20,707 bases of DNA from a virus. The DNA lies in IMG/VR virus record IMGVR_UViG_3300010354_000859, positions 1 to 20,707 of that record; one strand, 5' to 3'. Within the stretch, counting starts at the first letter, position 1. Every line of letters begins with the position of its first letter. The position numbers and the translations under genes are program-made. Under the pieces are notes generated by a model, which had not been told where the DNA came from, made no database searches, and saw only the letters and a list, made by a program, of their open reading frames with translations. Below, in pieces: positions 7,646 to 16,000 of the stretch.

Positions 7646-8949
7646 CACTCTTCTCCAATAGAATCTTTAAGTGCAGTTATATCACAACCGTATTGGTACA
7701 TATCTCCAGATGCTTTGTATATTGTATGTTTTATAGTAGTTACTAAAAATTTACCAGTATTGATGATATCACTTCCCTCTTTATCATCAAATTGAGGTCT
7801 GGAAATCATTATGGTTTTTCCTGCTGAGAGTTTATTAAAATCTGAATTGCCTGTTACAAAAAAATTAATAGACAATTGATTTAGTTGCTCCATACTACTT
7901 ATTCTTTTAGTCAACCAATCGTCTTCCCCACCTATTTTATTGTTTCCATTTTTATGTTCTTTACAGCAATGAGAGTGTCTAGATTTTGCGTAAAATCTTT
8001 GAGTAAAGGCTCCATTTACTATATCATAAAATTCAGAACCAGAATCCACTATGGGTTTATTTGAAATATGACTTTGTTTTTCCCATATCTTAGGTAAAAA
8101 GAATGTACTACCAGACCATATTTTTGACAGACAATCTAATGTCATAACACTGGAAGAATGCATACCATTCAGTGCATTTTGAAATTGATTTGACTCTCTG
8201 GTTGAAAAAGAAAGTATAGATCTCCTCGCAGAATAAAAATCTTCTCCTCTGTTCAATCCAACATAGAACCCATCATTTTTAGTTCCAAAAGAAGATTGCT
8301 GACTCATCAATTTTCCTATGCTGACAAAATTATGTTTTCCTTCTATATTTTGATAAAAAACATAATTGACATTATTTGGATTTTCATTACTTCTACCATA
8401 TGGAGTGAGAAACAGCATTTGTGATACTGGTGTTCTGTAAGGAAGAACAAAATTGAATTTTTTATCAGTTTCTTCTACATCATTCCATTCTAGTTGCAAT
8501 TTACTAGATCCTATCTCTTTAACGATCTCAGATATTTTTTTCTTTTTAAAGGATCTAGACATAACAGATCCTTCATTTTTAAACAAAGATTTATGAGCAA
8601 AATAAACTTCTGCTTGTTGTGTGTAACCATACTGAGATGAAGGTAATATCTTGTAGATAATATAATCATCACCTTTTATTTTAATTTCTTTTTGTGGACT
8701 GTTACCATCATCTTCAAGACCAGCAAAAGAAAAATCTATCTTGGATGAAAAATCTGTTGGTATTTTCTTTCCTTTAAAAATACTGACAGACGCTGGTTCG
8801 TTTACCATTAATTTACCACTTATGAAAGATTTAAAAATACTTTCAGTTACTTCTATCTGAACCACCAATGAAGTAATATCATAAGATGCAGATCTTGTGG
8901 TTACTCTGATATTGCTTAATTTACCTAATTTTAAAGTTTTCTGACTCAT
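7645..8949 (-). CDS. 27: Baseplate hub protein, gp27-like
   Basis: This 434-aa protein lies directly before the gp5 part. Its layout fits T4 gp27 (391 aa) and other hub proteins: an N-terminal beta barrel with ITSLVVQIEVTESIFKSFISGKLMV (cited in two parts: ITSLVVQIEV and ESIFKSFISGKLMV), a middle part with a helical PYRTPVSQMLFLTPYGRS segment and a C-terminal strand TGKFLVTTIKHTIYKASGDM resembling the last strands of gp27. Residues near 375-385 (AGKTIMISRP) correspond to the hub pattern for a second barrel. gp27 forms the trimeric ring that joins the tail tube to the gp5 spike. Sequence identity to T4 seems low, so the assignment depends partly on position. It is coupled to gp53 and to the gp5 part by ATGA overlaps. 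Confidence 0.7.
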   Translation of the reverse strand: MSQKTLKLGKLSNIRVTTRSASYDITSLVVQIEVTESIFKSFISGKLMVNEPASVSIFKGKKIPTDFSSKIDFSFAGLEDDGNSPQKEIKIKGDDYIIYKILPSSQYGYTQQAEVYFAHKSLFKNEGSVMSRSFKKKKISEIVKEIGSSKLQLEWNDVEETDKKFNFVLPYRTPVSQMLFLTPYGRSNENPNNVNYVFYQNIEGKHNFVSIGKLMSQQSSFGTKNDGFYVGLNRGEDFYSARRSILSFSTRESNQFQNALNGMHSSSVMTLDCLSKIWSGSTFFLPKIWEKQSHISNKPIVDSGSEFYDIVNGAFTQRFYAKSRHSHCCKEHKNGNNKIGGEDDWLTKRISSMEQLNQLSINFFVTGNSDFNKLSAGKTIMISRPQFDDKEGSDIINTGKFLVTTIKHTIYKASGDMYQYGCDITALKDSIGEE

Positions 8950-9746
8950 TCAGAAATATCCCCTAATGTCTGTCTGACCTCTACAATATTGTATGATTTG
9001 TCTATTCCATCAAACAATCCTTGAACATCCTTGAGTATATTTTCCAACTGATCTTCTTGTGCCAATAAAATTTCTCGTTTTTCGTCGTTTATTATTGTTT
9101 CATAATCTATGTTCTTAACAGCATACTCCTCTGCTTCTTGATTAATGTATTGTAAAAGAAGAGTTGCATTTGCCTCCAAATTTAATTCTCTTGGATCAGC
9201 ATACAATCCATCTTTTTCAAAATGATGCAAAGAAAAGATATCTTCATACACTATTCTTCTTGGAACAACATTTGCTTTGATAAGTCCACCATCTTTACTA
9301 AACAAACTAACAGTATCTCCAGACAAAAATCCAGTTATTTTAATATCGGATGTTATTTTGTTTAAATTTCTATTTACCGATTTTACATCATACCTTGTTC
9401 CTCTGTGGACAAAGTAATGAACTTTACTGAAAGAAAAATCAATATCACCATCATACAGAAAAAAAGAAGATCCAGAATATTTGTTGTTTAGAACATTTTG
9501 TAATTCGTTATAAGAATAAGGCCATTCGTTATTTCTATCAGTTATGTAATTTAACATCAATATTATCCAAGAATATTGTGTGTCTTTGTACAACGCATAA
9601 GACAACGATTCTGGGGTTTCTCCATCCCTTACTGTATAATTTTCAACATATGAAGATGCTCTAAACTTATCGGAAAACTGAAATCTCTTTGTTATATCAG
9701 TTACCATAATTCCGTTATACTCTGTTGGTGGAAAAAATCTATACAT
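8946..9746 (-). CDS. 53: Baseplate wedge protein gp53 (LysM-like)
   Basis: Starting at ATG 9746 the protein is 266 aa. Its opening MYRFFPPTEYNG resembles T4 gp53 (FTFFDPIEY). Residues 38-68 (VRDGETPESLSYALYKDTQY, then SWIILMLNYI) form the LysM-like segment of gp53 (T4: IKGSPRPEELANAIYGNPQL, then YWVLLMCNDN). T4 gp53 is 196 aa; the extra length here is C-terminal, ending in a probable helix or coiled coil (residues 215-266). gp53 clamps the inner baseplate iris with gp6 and gp25. An in-frame TTG at 9770 would extend the gene into gp48, but the ATG has a GGA eight bases ahead and is one base beyond the gp48 stop, so I prefer it. Confidence 0.88.
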   Translation of the reverse strand: MYRFFPPTEYNGIMVTDITKRFQFSDKFRASSYVENYTVRDGETPESLSYALYKDTQYSWIILMLNYITDRNNEWPYSYNELQNVLNNKYSGSSFFLYDGDIDFSFSKVHYFVHRGTRYDVKSVNRNLNKITSDIKITGFLSGDTVSLFSKDGGLIKANVVPRRIVYEDIFSLHHFEKDGLYADPRELNLEANATLLLQYINQEAEEYAVKNIDYETIINDEKREILLAQEDQLENILKDVQGLFDGIDKSYNIVEVRQTLGDISE

Positions 9747-9747
9747 A

Positions 9748-10569
9748 TTAATTCCAATCTTTCTGAACAAGCATATAAATTTCTTGAAAAGTTGCGCTTA
9801 TGGAAACTTGAGTTGGTTTTCCGTCTTCGTGAACACCATAAGATCCCTGTACACCATATGTGAGAGTAAATTCAGTACAAGCACAAGGAAATGTCTTAAA
9901 AATTTCGTACTGTTGTCCTTGTTGACCTTTTCCTCTTGCATAAAAACTTAACTCAAATTCTGCTGGATATTTCAATCTAGTTGCACCACCTAAACCCCCC
10001 GCTTCTGGGTATATGTAATTTATCATTTCTTTTCTAAAATCAACTATACTTGTCGAATCACCAGAAGTAAGAGGTATCAAATTCCAACTGAATTGAAATG
10101 TTCTTAGATTTGCAGATTTAAAAAGTATTTCTGTTGCGGGATTTGCGGCACTTCTCATAAAAGCACCTCTGACTTGTTCAAGTCCTTCTGCACCAAATGC
10201 ATTAAGAGCACCAGAAATTACAGATCCAATGGTGCCTGTTAGTTCTCCAGAATCCTTTAGAGGTCCCCCTGCAATAAATTGTTGAAAAGCACCAAAATCA
10301 GTTTGTTCCCATGTAAAAGAATTGGATTCTGTTAAGTCAATAGGTAATGGTAGAACCCAAGTTTTAACATTACCACTGGTAGTTCTACCTCCAGTAACAC
10401 CTCTTCCGTTTCTAGGAACACCATCTGGGTATATTTTTATAACGCTCCAAGTTGATAAATCGGAACTTGGACTATTTCTACTGGGTGTTCCCTGACTAGG
10501 AACTACAGTTCTAAGAGAACCATTTAACCCCTGAAATCCTCTAGATATACTTGAACTTACTGATGGCAT
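9748..10569 (-). CDS. 48: Baseplate tail-tube cap protein gp48
   Basis: This 273-aa protein carries the gp48 signature NPATEILFKSANLRTFQFSW followed by NLIPLTSGDSTSIV at about residues 143-176 (T4: NPRTEILFNEIQYRSFNFSF then RLIPKSK). The N-terminus (1-40) is Ser/Gly-rich and probably disordered, as in T4. The C-terminal part has tube-like strands (CTEFTLTYGVQGSYGVHEDG, then QVSISATFQEI). gp48 binds the top of the gp27 hub and forms, with gp54, the base on which the gp19 tube grows. It is the first gene of the minus-strand baseplate operon. Its ATG follows a good GAGGT Shine-Dalgarno sequence. Confidence 0.88.
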   Translation of the reverse strand: MPSVSSSISRGFQGLNGSLRTVVPSQGTPSRNSPSSDLSTWSVIKIYPDGVPRNGRGVTGGRTTSGNVKTWVLPLPIDLTESNSFTWEQTDFGAFQQFIAGGPLKDSGELTGTIGSVISGALNAFGAEGLEQVRGAFMRSAANPATEILFKSANLRTFQFSWNLIPLTSGDSTSIVDFRKEMINYIYPEAGGLGGATRLKYPAEFELSFYARGKGQQGQQYEIFKTFPCACTEFTLTYGVQGSYGVHEDGKPTQVSISATFQEIYMLVQKDWN

Positions 10570-10573
10570 ATTT

Positions 10574-10578
10574 ACCTC
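10574..10578 (-). promoter_or_regulatory. Ribosome binding site of gp48
   Basis: GAGGT on the minus strand, four bases before the gp48 ATG. It contrasts with gp4 on the other side of the same gap, which has no Shine-Dalgarno sequence. Confidence 0.7.
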
Positions 10579-10587
10579 GTTTGAATT

Positions 10588-10594
10588 CTAAATA
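10588..10594 (+). promoter_or_regulatory. Late-promoter -10 element CTAAATA before gp4; overlapping minus-strand element
   Basis: The 31-base gap between the divergent genes gp48 and gp4 holds CTAAATA on the plus strand, a form of the T4-type late element reported for marine T4-like phages. Six bases separate it from the gp4 ATG. By T4 spacing the RNA would start one base before the ATG. On the other strand the same bases read ATAATATTTAG, so a -10 for gp48 may overlap this one. There is no room for separate promoters. Confidence 0.5.
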
Positions 10595-10600
10595 TTATGT

Positions 10601-11035
10601 ATGTCGTACAAAGGAATATACAAAGTACAAAATCCTTCCAAATATGTCGGTGATCATAATAATGTCACCTATAGATCCCTATGGGAAAGAAAATTTATGG
10701 TGTTCTGTGATAAGAATTCTAGTGTTTTAAAATGGTCTTCCGAAGAAGTCGCAGTACCATATTTATCGCCAATTGATGGTAAATACCATAGATATTTTGT
10801 TGATTTTTTAGTAGAGTTTAAAACCAATAATGGATCAGAAATATTCCTGATAGAAATAAAACCAAAAAGACACTGCTCTCCACCCAAAAAGGGTAAAAAA
10901 ATGACAAAAAATTACTTACAAGAAATGCAAACTTGGAAAATAAACAGTTCAAAATGGAGTCACGCAAGACAATTCGCAGACAAGAATAATTGGAAGTTCA
11001 AAATATTAACGGAAGATGATCTCAACATAAAATGA
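10601..11035 (+). CDS. 4: Head completion nuclease gp4
   Basis: This 144-aa protein matches T4 gp4 (150 aa) along its length: SKYVGDHNNVTYRSLWERKF (T4: SKYRGDPKKITYRSNWEKFF), the YFVDFLVEF strand, IFLIEIKPKR and KILTEDDL at the end (T4: RILTEDGL). Glu29, Asp68, Glu85 and Lys87 (in E-I-K) fit a PD-(D/E)XK nuclease site. In T4, gp4 is needed to finish filled heads so that tails can join, and it has been reported to have nuclease activity. The start at 10601 fits the T4 N-terminus. There is no Shine-Dalgarno sequence, and the late promoter element is only six bases away. The stop overlaps the next start as ATGA. Confidence 0.92.
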   Translation: MSYKGIYKVQNPSKYVGDHNNVTYRSLWERKFMVFCDKNSSVLKWSSEEVAVPYLSPIDGKYHRYFVDFLVEFKTNNGSEIFLIEIKPKRHCSPPKKGKKMTKNYLQEMQTWKINSSKWSHARQFADKNNWKFKILTEDDLNIK

Positions 11036-11643
11036 AAACCATACAAGAAGCCATTCTAGAAGAAGTTCAAAAAATAAACAAAAACCAAGATTTACCAAAA
11101 GATAAATCTATAATTGGAAAAATCTCAAGAGATTTACAAAAAATAAGAGGTCTTGTTCCTAAAAAAGATCTTAATCAAGCAAAATTAAAAAAATCATTCC
11201 CATCTAAAAAAGATGGATATCTTTACATGATGGAATATGTCCCTCCAGACAAAAACAAAAGAGTGTTTTTTGATAGATTTCCTGTGATATTAGTTTTGGG
11301 ATTTTTTGGGAATAAATTTCTGGGAGTAAACTTACATATTCTTCCCCTCAAGGAGCGAGTGTTGCTGATGTTCTTTATGATTAAAAACATGAGAAAAACA
11401 AAAGAAAAATATGCAAGAATTAAAATAAATTCTCTTCTTTCAAATAAAACAATTTTGAAATACATACTTGAAACAAAAGATACTTTCTATACTACTGGTA
11501 TAAGATCGAAGATAAGACCAATAGAAAAAGAAGAAATAGTAGAAAGTGTATTTTTACCAGTAGAAAAATTCATAGGTATGCCAAAATTAAAAGTACACTC
11601 AATGATGAGAAAGAGACTAAGAGCAAATGATTTCTTTAACTAA
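11032..11643 (+). CDS. Conserved phage protein of unknown function
   Basis: This 203-aa basic protein begins with a helical, Lys-rich part (1-60). The core has VFFDRFPVILVLGFFGNKFL followed by GVNLHILPLKERV at about residues 78-110. I recognise this DRFP...FLGVNLHxLP pattern from proteins in other T4-like phages without being able to attach a proven function. A second conserved-looking part is ESVFLPVEKFIGMPKLKVHS near residue 170-190. It lies between gp4 and a tail-tube-fold gene and overlaps both (ATGA with gp4, 17 bases with the next). In T4, gene 2 (DNA end protector) is the neighbour of gene 4, which makes a head or DNA-end role possible, but this is from position only. A structural or assembly role is likely because all its neighbours are virion genes. 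Confidence 0.8.
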   Translation: MKTIQEAILEEVQKINKNQDLPKDKSIIGKISRDLQKIRGLVPKKDLNQAKLKKSFPSKKDGYLYMMEYVPPDKNKRVFFDRFPVILVLGFFGNKFLGVNLHILPLKERVLLMFFMIKNMRKTKEKYARIKINSLLSNKTILKYILETKDTFYTTGIRSKIRPIEKEEIVESVFLPVEKFIGMPKLKVHSMMRKRLRANDFFN

Positions 11644-12139
11644 CATCAATATAGCAAGAACAAACAGATTTGCTGTTACTGTCATTCCTCCTTCAGCATC
11701 TGGTTTAGGATCTACAGTATTCAATGATACTTACATAGAATCCGTAGATATGCCTTCTCTTACAATAGCAACGGAAGATTATGAAATAGATGGAAAACCC
11801 ACTATCAGAGTACCTTACAAAAAAACACCAGCAGGAACTATTACTATAAGTATTCGTCTGGAAGAAGATGGTAAATCTAGAAATTATTTCAAAACTTGGA
11901 TGAACAGCATCATCTCTTCAGATCAACAAAAAACCTATTACAGAAAATATTACAACGAGATAGTAGGAACCGTGAGAATAGCACAATTAGATGTAAAAGA
12001 AAAACCAAAATTTGGTGTTACTTTATTAGATGCTTATCCAGTAACTGTTGATACTATTCAGTATAACTGGGGTGAGCAAAATGAATATGTAAGACAAAGT
12101 GTAACCTTAGCGTATTATGATGAAATAGACTCAATTTAA
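11627..12139 (+). CDS. Tail-tube-fold protein (gp19/gp54 type), probable tube initiator
   Basis: This 170-aa protein has the order of elements of T4 gp19 and gp54: an N-terminal RTNRFAVTVIPPSAS strand, the loop SVDMPSLTIATEDYEIDG, then VPYKKTPAGTITISIRLEED, an aromatic helix KSRNYFKTWMNSII, a KYYNEIVGTVRIAQLD strand and a C-terminal TIQYNWGEQNEYVRQSVTLA strand ending YYDE (T4 gp19: LDWDSNNEIQTFEVTLALDY). The main tube gene gp19 normally lies next to sheath gene 18, which is not here, while in T4 the tube initiator gene 54 lies beside 48. I therefore favour gp54 function, although T4 gp54 is longer (320 aa). The ATG at 11627 is inside the previous gene and follows AAGAG. Confidence 0.7.
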   Translation: MISLTNINIARTNRFAVTVIPPSASGLGSTVFNDTYIESVDMPSLTIATEDYEIDGKPTIRVPYKKTPAGTITISIRLEEDGKSRNYFKTWMNSIISSDQQKTYYRKYYNEIVGTVRIAQLDVKEKPKFGVTLLDAYPVTVDTIQYNWGEQNEYVRQSVTLAYYDEIDSI

Positions 12140-12154
12140 TTCATGGAGAATATA

Positions 12155-12868
12155 ATGAAATTACCTCGTATTGAAAATCCGATATTTGTGACAGAATTAC
12201 CTTCTAATGGTAAAAAAGTGAAGTACAGACCATTTTTGGTAAAAGAAGAAAAGATGCTTCTAATAGCGGCAGAAACAAAAGTAGCAACAGAAATAATTGA
12301 AAATGTAAATAATGTTATTCAAAATTGTTTAATAGAAAGCGATATAAAGGTTGAAGATCTACCATCTTATGATGCTCAGTGGTTGTTTTTGCGTTTACGA
12401 CAAGTATCAATAAGCGATGCAATAAGCGCAAGAGTCAAATGCCCAATAACCAACAAGTATTTTGAAACCGATATAAAGTTAGCAAAAACACAAATAATAA
12501 AAGAGAACAAAAGAAACAACAAAATATTATTTGAAAACGGAATAGGTGTTGTTTTGAAAGATCTCACTTTAAAGGATGTATTTTGTGACGGTGCTCTTGA
12601 GAATATGGATAGTTACTCGACCGTTCTCAACCTCATAGCAAAATCTATATCTCAAATTTTTGATAAAGAAAATGTATATGAATCAAAAGACATGAAGTTG
12701 GAAGAAATAGTAGAGTTTGTGGAGAGTCTGAGAAAAGAACATTTTGATAAGTTAGTAGCGTTCTTCGAATCAATACCCACAATGAGATTAGAAGATGAGG
12801 TGTTTTCACCACACGCAAATCAAAATATTAAAGTAGTTTTGGATAACTTTATGGATTTTTTCGCCTAG
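12155..12868 (+). CDS. 26: gp26-like baseplate hub/tail assembly protein (T4_baseplate family), upstream part of a frameshift pair
   Basis: From ATG 12155 the protein is 237 aa (T4 gp26: 208 aa). It has the family pattern KYRPFLVKEEKMLLIAAETK near residues 23-42 (T4: KVRPYLVKEEKLLLTAMESK), IQNCLIESDIKVEDLPSYDA and the C-terminal HFDKLVAFFESIPTMRLEDE segment. An earlier in-frame ATG at 12143 is less likely because its own bases include the GGAG at 12145-12148, which is ideally placed six bases before 12155. gp26 is needed for T4 hub assembly but its exact place in the virion is unclear. Here it lies just before the tape-measure candidate, the place of tail assembly chaperones, and its 3-prime end has a perfect -1 slippery site. 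Confidence 0.88.
   Translation: MKLPRIENPIFVTELPSNGKKVKYRPFLVKEEKMLLIAAETKVATEIIENVNNVIQNCLIESDIKVEDLPSYDAQWLFLRLRQVSISDAISARVKCPITNKYFETDIKLAKTQIIKENKRNNKILFENGIGVVLKDLTLKDVFCDGALENMDSYSTVLNLIAKSISQIFDKENVYESKDMKLEEIVEFVESLRKEHFDKLVAFFESIPTMRLEDEVFSPHANQNIKVVLDNFMDFFA
12856..12862 (+). promoter_or_regulatory. Candidate -1 ribosomal frameshift site T TTT TTC
   Basis: In the gp26 frame the codons are GAT TTT TTC GCC TAG, giving the canonical X XXY YYZ heptamer T TTT TTC with the zero-frame stop two codons later. After a -1 slip, reading goes TTT TTT CGC CTA GGG CTG and stays open for 62 more codons to 13050. Only a weak possible stem (CCTA at 12864 with TAGG at 12890) is seen downstream. A six-T run is also a place for sequencing error, which would have to be excluded. 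Confidence 0.65.
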
Positions 12869-13050
12869 GGCTGTCGCGTGAAAGTCTGTTAGGAATGTAT
12901 AAAACCAATTTCATTCTTATGCAGGAACACAAGTACAGCCTGGAAGAATTAGAAAATATGATTCCGTGGGAAAGAACTTTATATGTGAGTTTACTGGTAG
13001 ATCATGTGAAGATGATAAACGAAAGAATAAAGCAAAGAAGGAAAAAATAA
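12862..13050 (+). CDS. -1 frame extension of gp26, probable tail assembly chaperone (GT-like) part
   Basis: This short frame encodes 62 residues after the slip site. The product would be gp26 residues 1-236 followed by RLGLSRESLLG, then MYKTNFILMQEHKYSLEELE and NMIPWERTLYVSLLVDHVKM, ending in a basic tail (about 298 aa in all). The frame stays protein-like upstream of its first Met (12895), back to the slip site, and that ATG has AGGA directly against it, too close for good initiation, so frameshifting explains it better than a separate start. The stop TAA at 13048-13050 touches the ATG of the tape-measure candidate. By comparison with lambda G/GT, the extension could connect the chaperone to tube subunits. 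A free 51-aa protein from 12895 is the alternative. Confidence 0.7.
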   Translation, partial: RLGLSRESLLGMYKTNFILMQEHKYSLEELENMIPWERTLYVSLLVDHVKMINERIKQRRKK

Positions 13051-16000
13051 ATGGCAACTTCACAGCAAGAATCAAACAACCCAATTTTTAATTTAGCAAA
13101 GTCTCTTGGACCTGTTGAAAGAGATGAAAACGGAAAAAACAAAGATTTGGTTCTTGCTGTTGAGGAATTGACTTTAACCACTGAAAAATTAGAAGAAACT
13201 AACTCTTTGCTCGTTAAAATGCTTTCAGTAAAAGAGTCAACTGTGGAGAAGATTCAATCTTTAGGATCTCCCATGCTCACACCAAACGATGAGCCTATTC
13301 AAGATATAGTTGTAGAAAATGAAGAAAAGACAGAACAACAATTAGAGGAAGAAAAAGAAAACAGAAAAGAAGATGAAAATCACCAAGAAAAAGTAGAAAA
13401 ACTATTAGAAGAAATTAAGGATAAACTAGGAAAAGAAGGATCGGACAAATCGGATAAGGACAGTGGAGGGGGAGGCGGAATAATAAGCAACTTCTTAGGA
13501 ACACTTGGTGGTTTAATTGCCATAAGTGTAACAAATGCTATTTCTAAGAAATTTGGAGGAGCAATTGCTCGTGTAGGGTTAGCGATTGCTAAAAAATTTC
13601 CAAAAATAGGTGGTGCTGTAACAAAATTTGGTGTAGACACAGCAAAAACGGGAATAAAAGGAGCAGCACAAAAAGCAACACTTTCTGGCTTGTCTAAAGT
13701 TGCAACAAAAGTAGGCGCTACTAAATTAGGCGCAAAGATGACTGAATTGGGAGAGGGGATAGGAGCAAAAGCAGCAGGATCATCAAAATATGCAGGAAAA
13801 GGCGCCGCTTCCGCTGCTAAAGCAGCAACTGGTACGGCTGGAGCCGCTGGTACGGCTGGAGCCGCTGGTGCGGCTGGAGCCGCTGGTGCGGCTGGTGCGG
13901 CTGGAGCCGCTGGTGAAGTTGCAACAGGAACAGCACAAGTAGCATCTAAAGGTGGATTCTTCAAGAATATGCTTACTAGCGTAAAAGGAGGTTTAAGTAA
14001 TTTTGCTTCTAATGCAGTAAATTTGGTTAAAAACCCAATGACTGTTCTCAAAGAAGGTGCTCCAAAAATACTATCTGCTGCTAAGTCGATACCAATTATC
14101 AACACAATATTGGAAAGCATAATAGGTGCTATCAACATATCATCTATTAAAGATGATCCAAATCTTTCAGCAGAAGAAAAGAAAGAACAAATAGGTAAAG
14201 AAATAGGAGCAAGATTTGGTTCATTTGCTGGTGGTACTTTACTAGGAGTCCTCGGAACTGCTTTGGGTCCACTAGGAACCATTGTTGGTGGTGTTGTTGG
14301 TTCTATGGGTGGTGAGTGGTTGGGTAGTAAAATTGCAGAGTGGGTAGGGCCACAAGGAATTTATGATTTTGCTGCAAGCATACCAGGCATAGGAAGTCTA
14401 ATAGAAGTCAAAGATGGAAATGAAATTCAAGAGGAACAACAAAAACAAGCAGAACAAAATGTTTCAAATGTGACTCCATCTGTAGAAAACCAATCCCCGC
14501 AACTTTCAACCACAGAAACTTCACCAACACCAGCAATTGCTACAACACCGGCAGTTGCTGCTACTTTGGCTGCACCTGTTTCTACCACAGTTTCTCCACA
14601 AACTACAAGTGTTGGAACAGGTATGACGGGAATTCAATCATCAATAAATCCAGCAACAGGAATGATAGCGGCAGCAACAATGTCTTCCATTCCAGTTACA
14701 TCAACAGAAACAGTTGATAAATCAACAATTCAATCTGTTTCCACACCGAATGAACCAGTTAAACCATTGACTATTTCCGAATTAATCATAGAAAATGCTA
14801 CAGTAAAAAATCTATCTTATGATAAAGATCAAAGTATCGTAACCAAAGAAGAATCTAAAGTAAAGCAAGAGGAATATGAAAAAACTTCAGAAGAAGAAAC
14901 AAAAACAGAAAATGTTTCACAAGAAAATAAATCTGAAACTTCTTCTCTTTTAATGTCTTCTCCATTGATGCAAGCAATAAACGCTGGTGGCAGTGGATTC
15001 AGTAAACTTTTTTCAAACATCACACTTCCATTTAAAACAATTTCACAGAAATTGTTTGAATCTTTAGGCATAACAACACAGAACAATAATAACAACAATC
15101 AATCAGTAGCAGGAACTGCAAATACCACCACTACTGGACCAACTCTTAATATAACAACTGCTAATGTTGAAACATTAAACATTTCCAACAAATCAAATCA
15201 AACTTCTGAAGAAAATACCTCTTCCTCTGTTGGTGATGCAGTAGAACCATTAGCAGCAATGGCGGAACAAGCAACGGAACCAGGATCAATTTATGTTCAC
15301 GACATACATGCTGTTGCTGTTTTGACAGAAATACTAGGCATACTTTCTAATAAGACACCTGATGTTCAAACAGAACAAACAACTGAAGTAAGTCCAAGTA
15401 CGACTAATACATCTAATAATACATCTAATACCAGTACTCAAGTAAGTCCAAGTACGACTAATACATCTAATAATACATCTAATACCAGTACTCAAGTAAG
15501 TCCAAGTACGACTAATACCAGTACTCAAGTAAGTCCAAGTACGACTAATACCAGATCTACTACTAGAAATGCAAATTATTATGATAATCATCCAGAAATT
15601 GTCGATCTTTCACAAGAAGATTGGGATAACGAAGGTCAATTACAGAGAATAAAAAATCTAGAGATACAAAAAATTATTATGGAAGAAGTAGGTTTGTCTC
15701 AAGGCATGTTTAGAGCAAATCATTTGGTAGATGAAAACAACAGAGTTATAAATTTTGACAGAAGGTATGCTTCTTCTATAGAAGAAGCACAAAATCAAGT
15801 TAATTCAGTGTTGGAATTAACAAGATCAATGTCTGGAGAATCTACAACACAAATTCAACCAGCACCTCCATCATCCCCATCAATATCACCACAATCAACT
15901 AGTCCATCAGCACCAACAACACCAACAACTCGTCCATCAGCACCAGGAACTAGTCAAACTACTTCCAATCCTGATGTGTCTAGTATGACACCAGAACAAA

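Noticed and set aside
9747-9770. Longer gp53 starting at TTG 9770
   Set aside because: The ATG at 9746 fits the T4 N-terminus, has GGA ahead and follows the gp48 stop by one base.
12143-12154. gp26 start at ATG 12143
   Set aside because: The GGAG used as ribosome site for ATG 12155 lies inside these first codons, and 12155 gives the usual family N-terminus.
12862-12895. Strong stimulatory stem-loop or pseudoknot after the slippery site
   Set aside because: By eye only a four- to five-pair CCTA/TAGG stem was found, too weak to claim; many tail chaperone frameshifts work without a clear structure.
13380-14282. 300-codon open frame on the strand opposite the large protein
   Set aside because: It mirrors the Ala/Gly-rich and Lys-rich codons of the plus-strand gene, has no ribosome site and gives a Pro/Ala-rich nonsense-like product.
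15388-15552. CRISPR-like regular repeats
   Set aside because: The units are direct, contiguous, in frame and have no unique spacers; they are coding tandem repeats.
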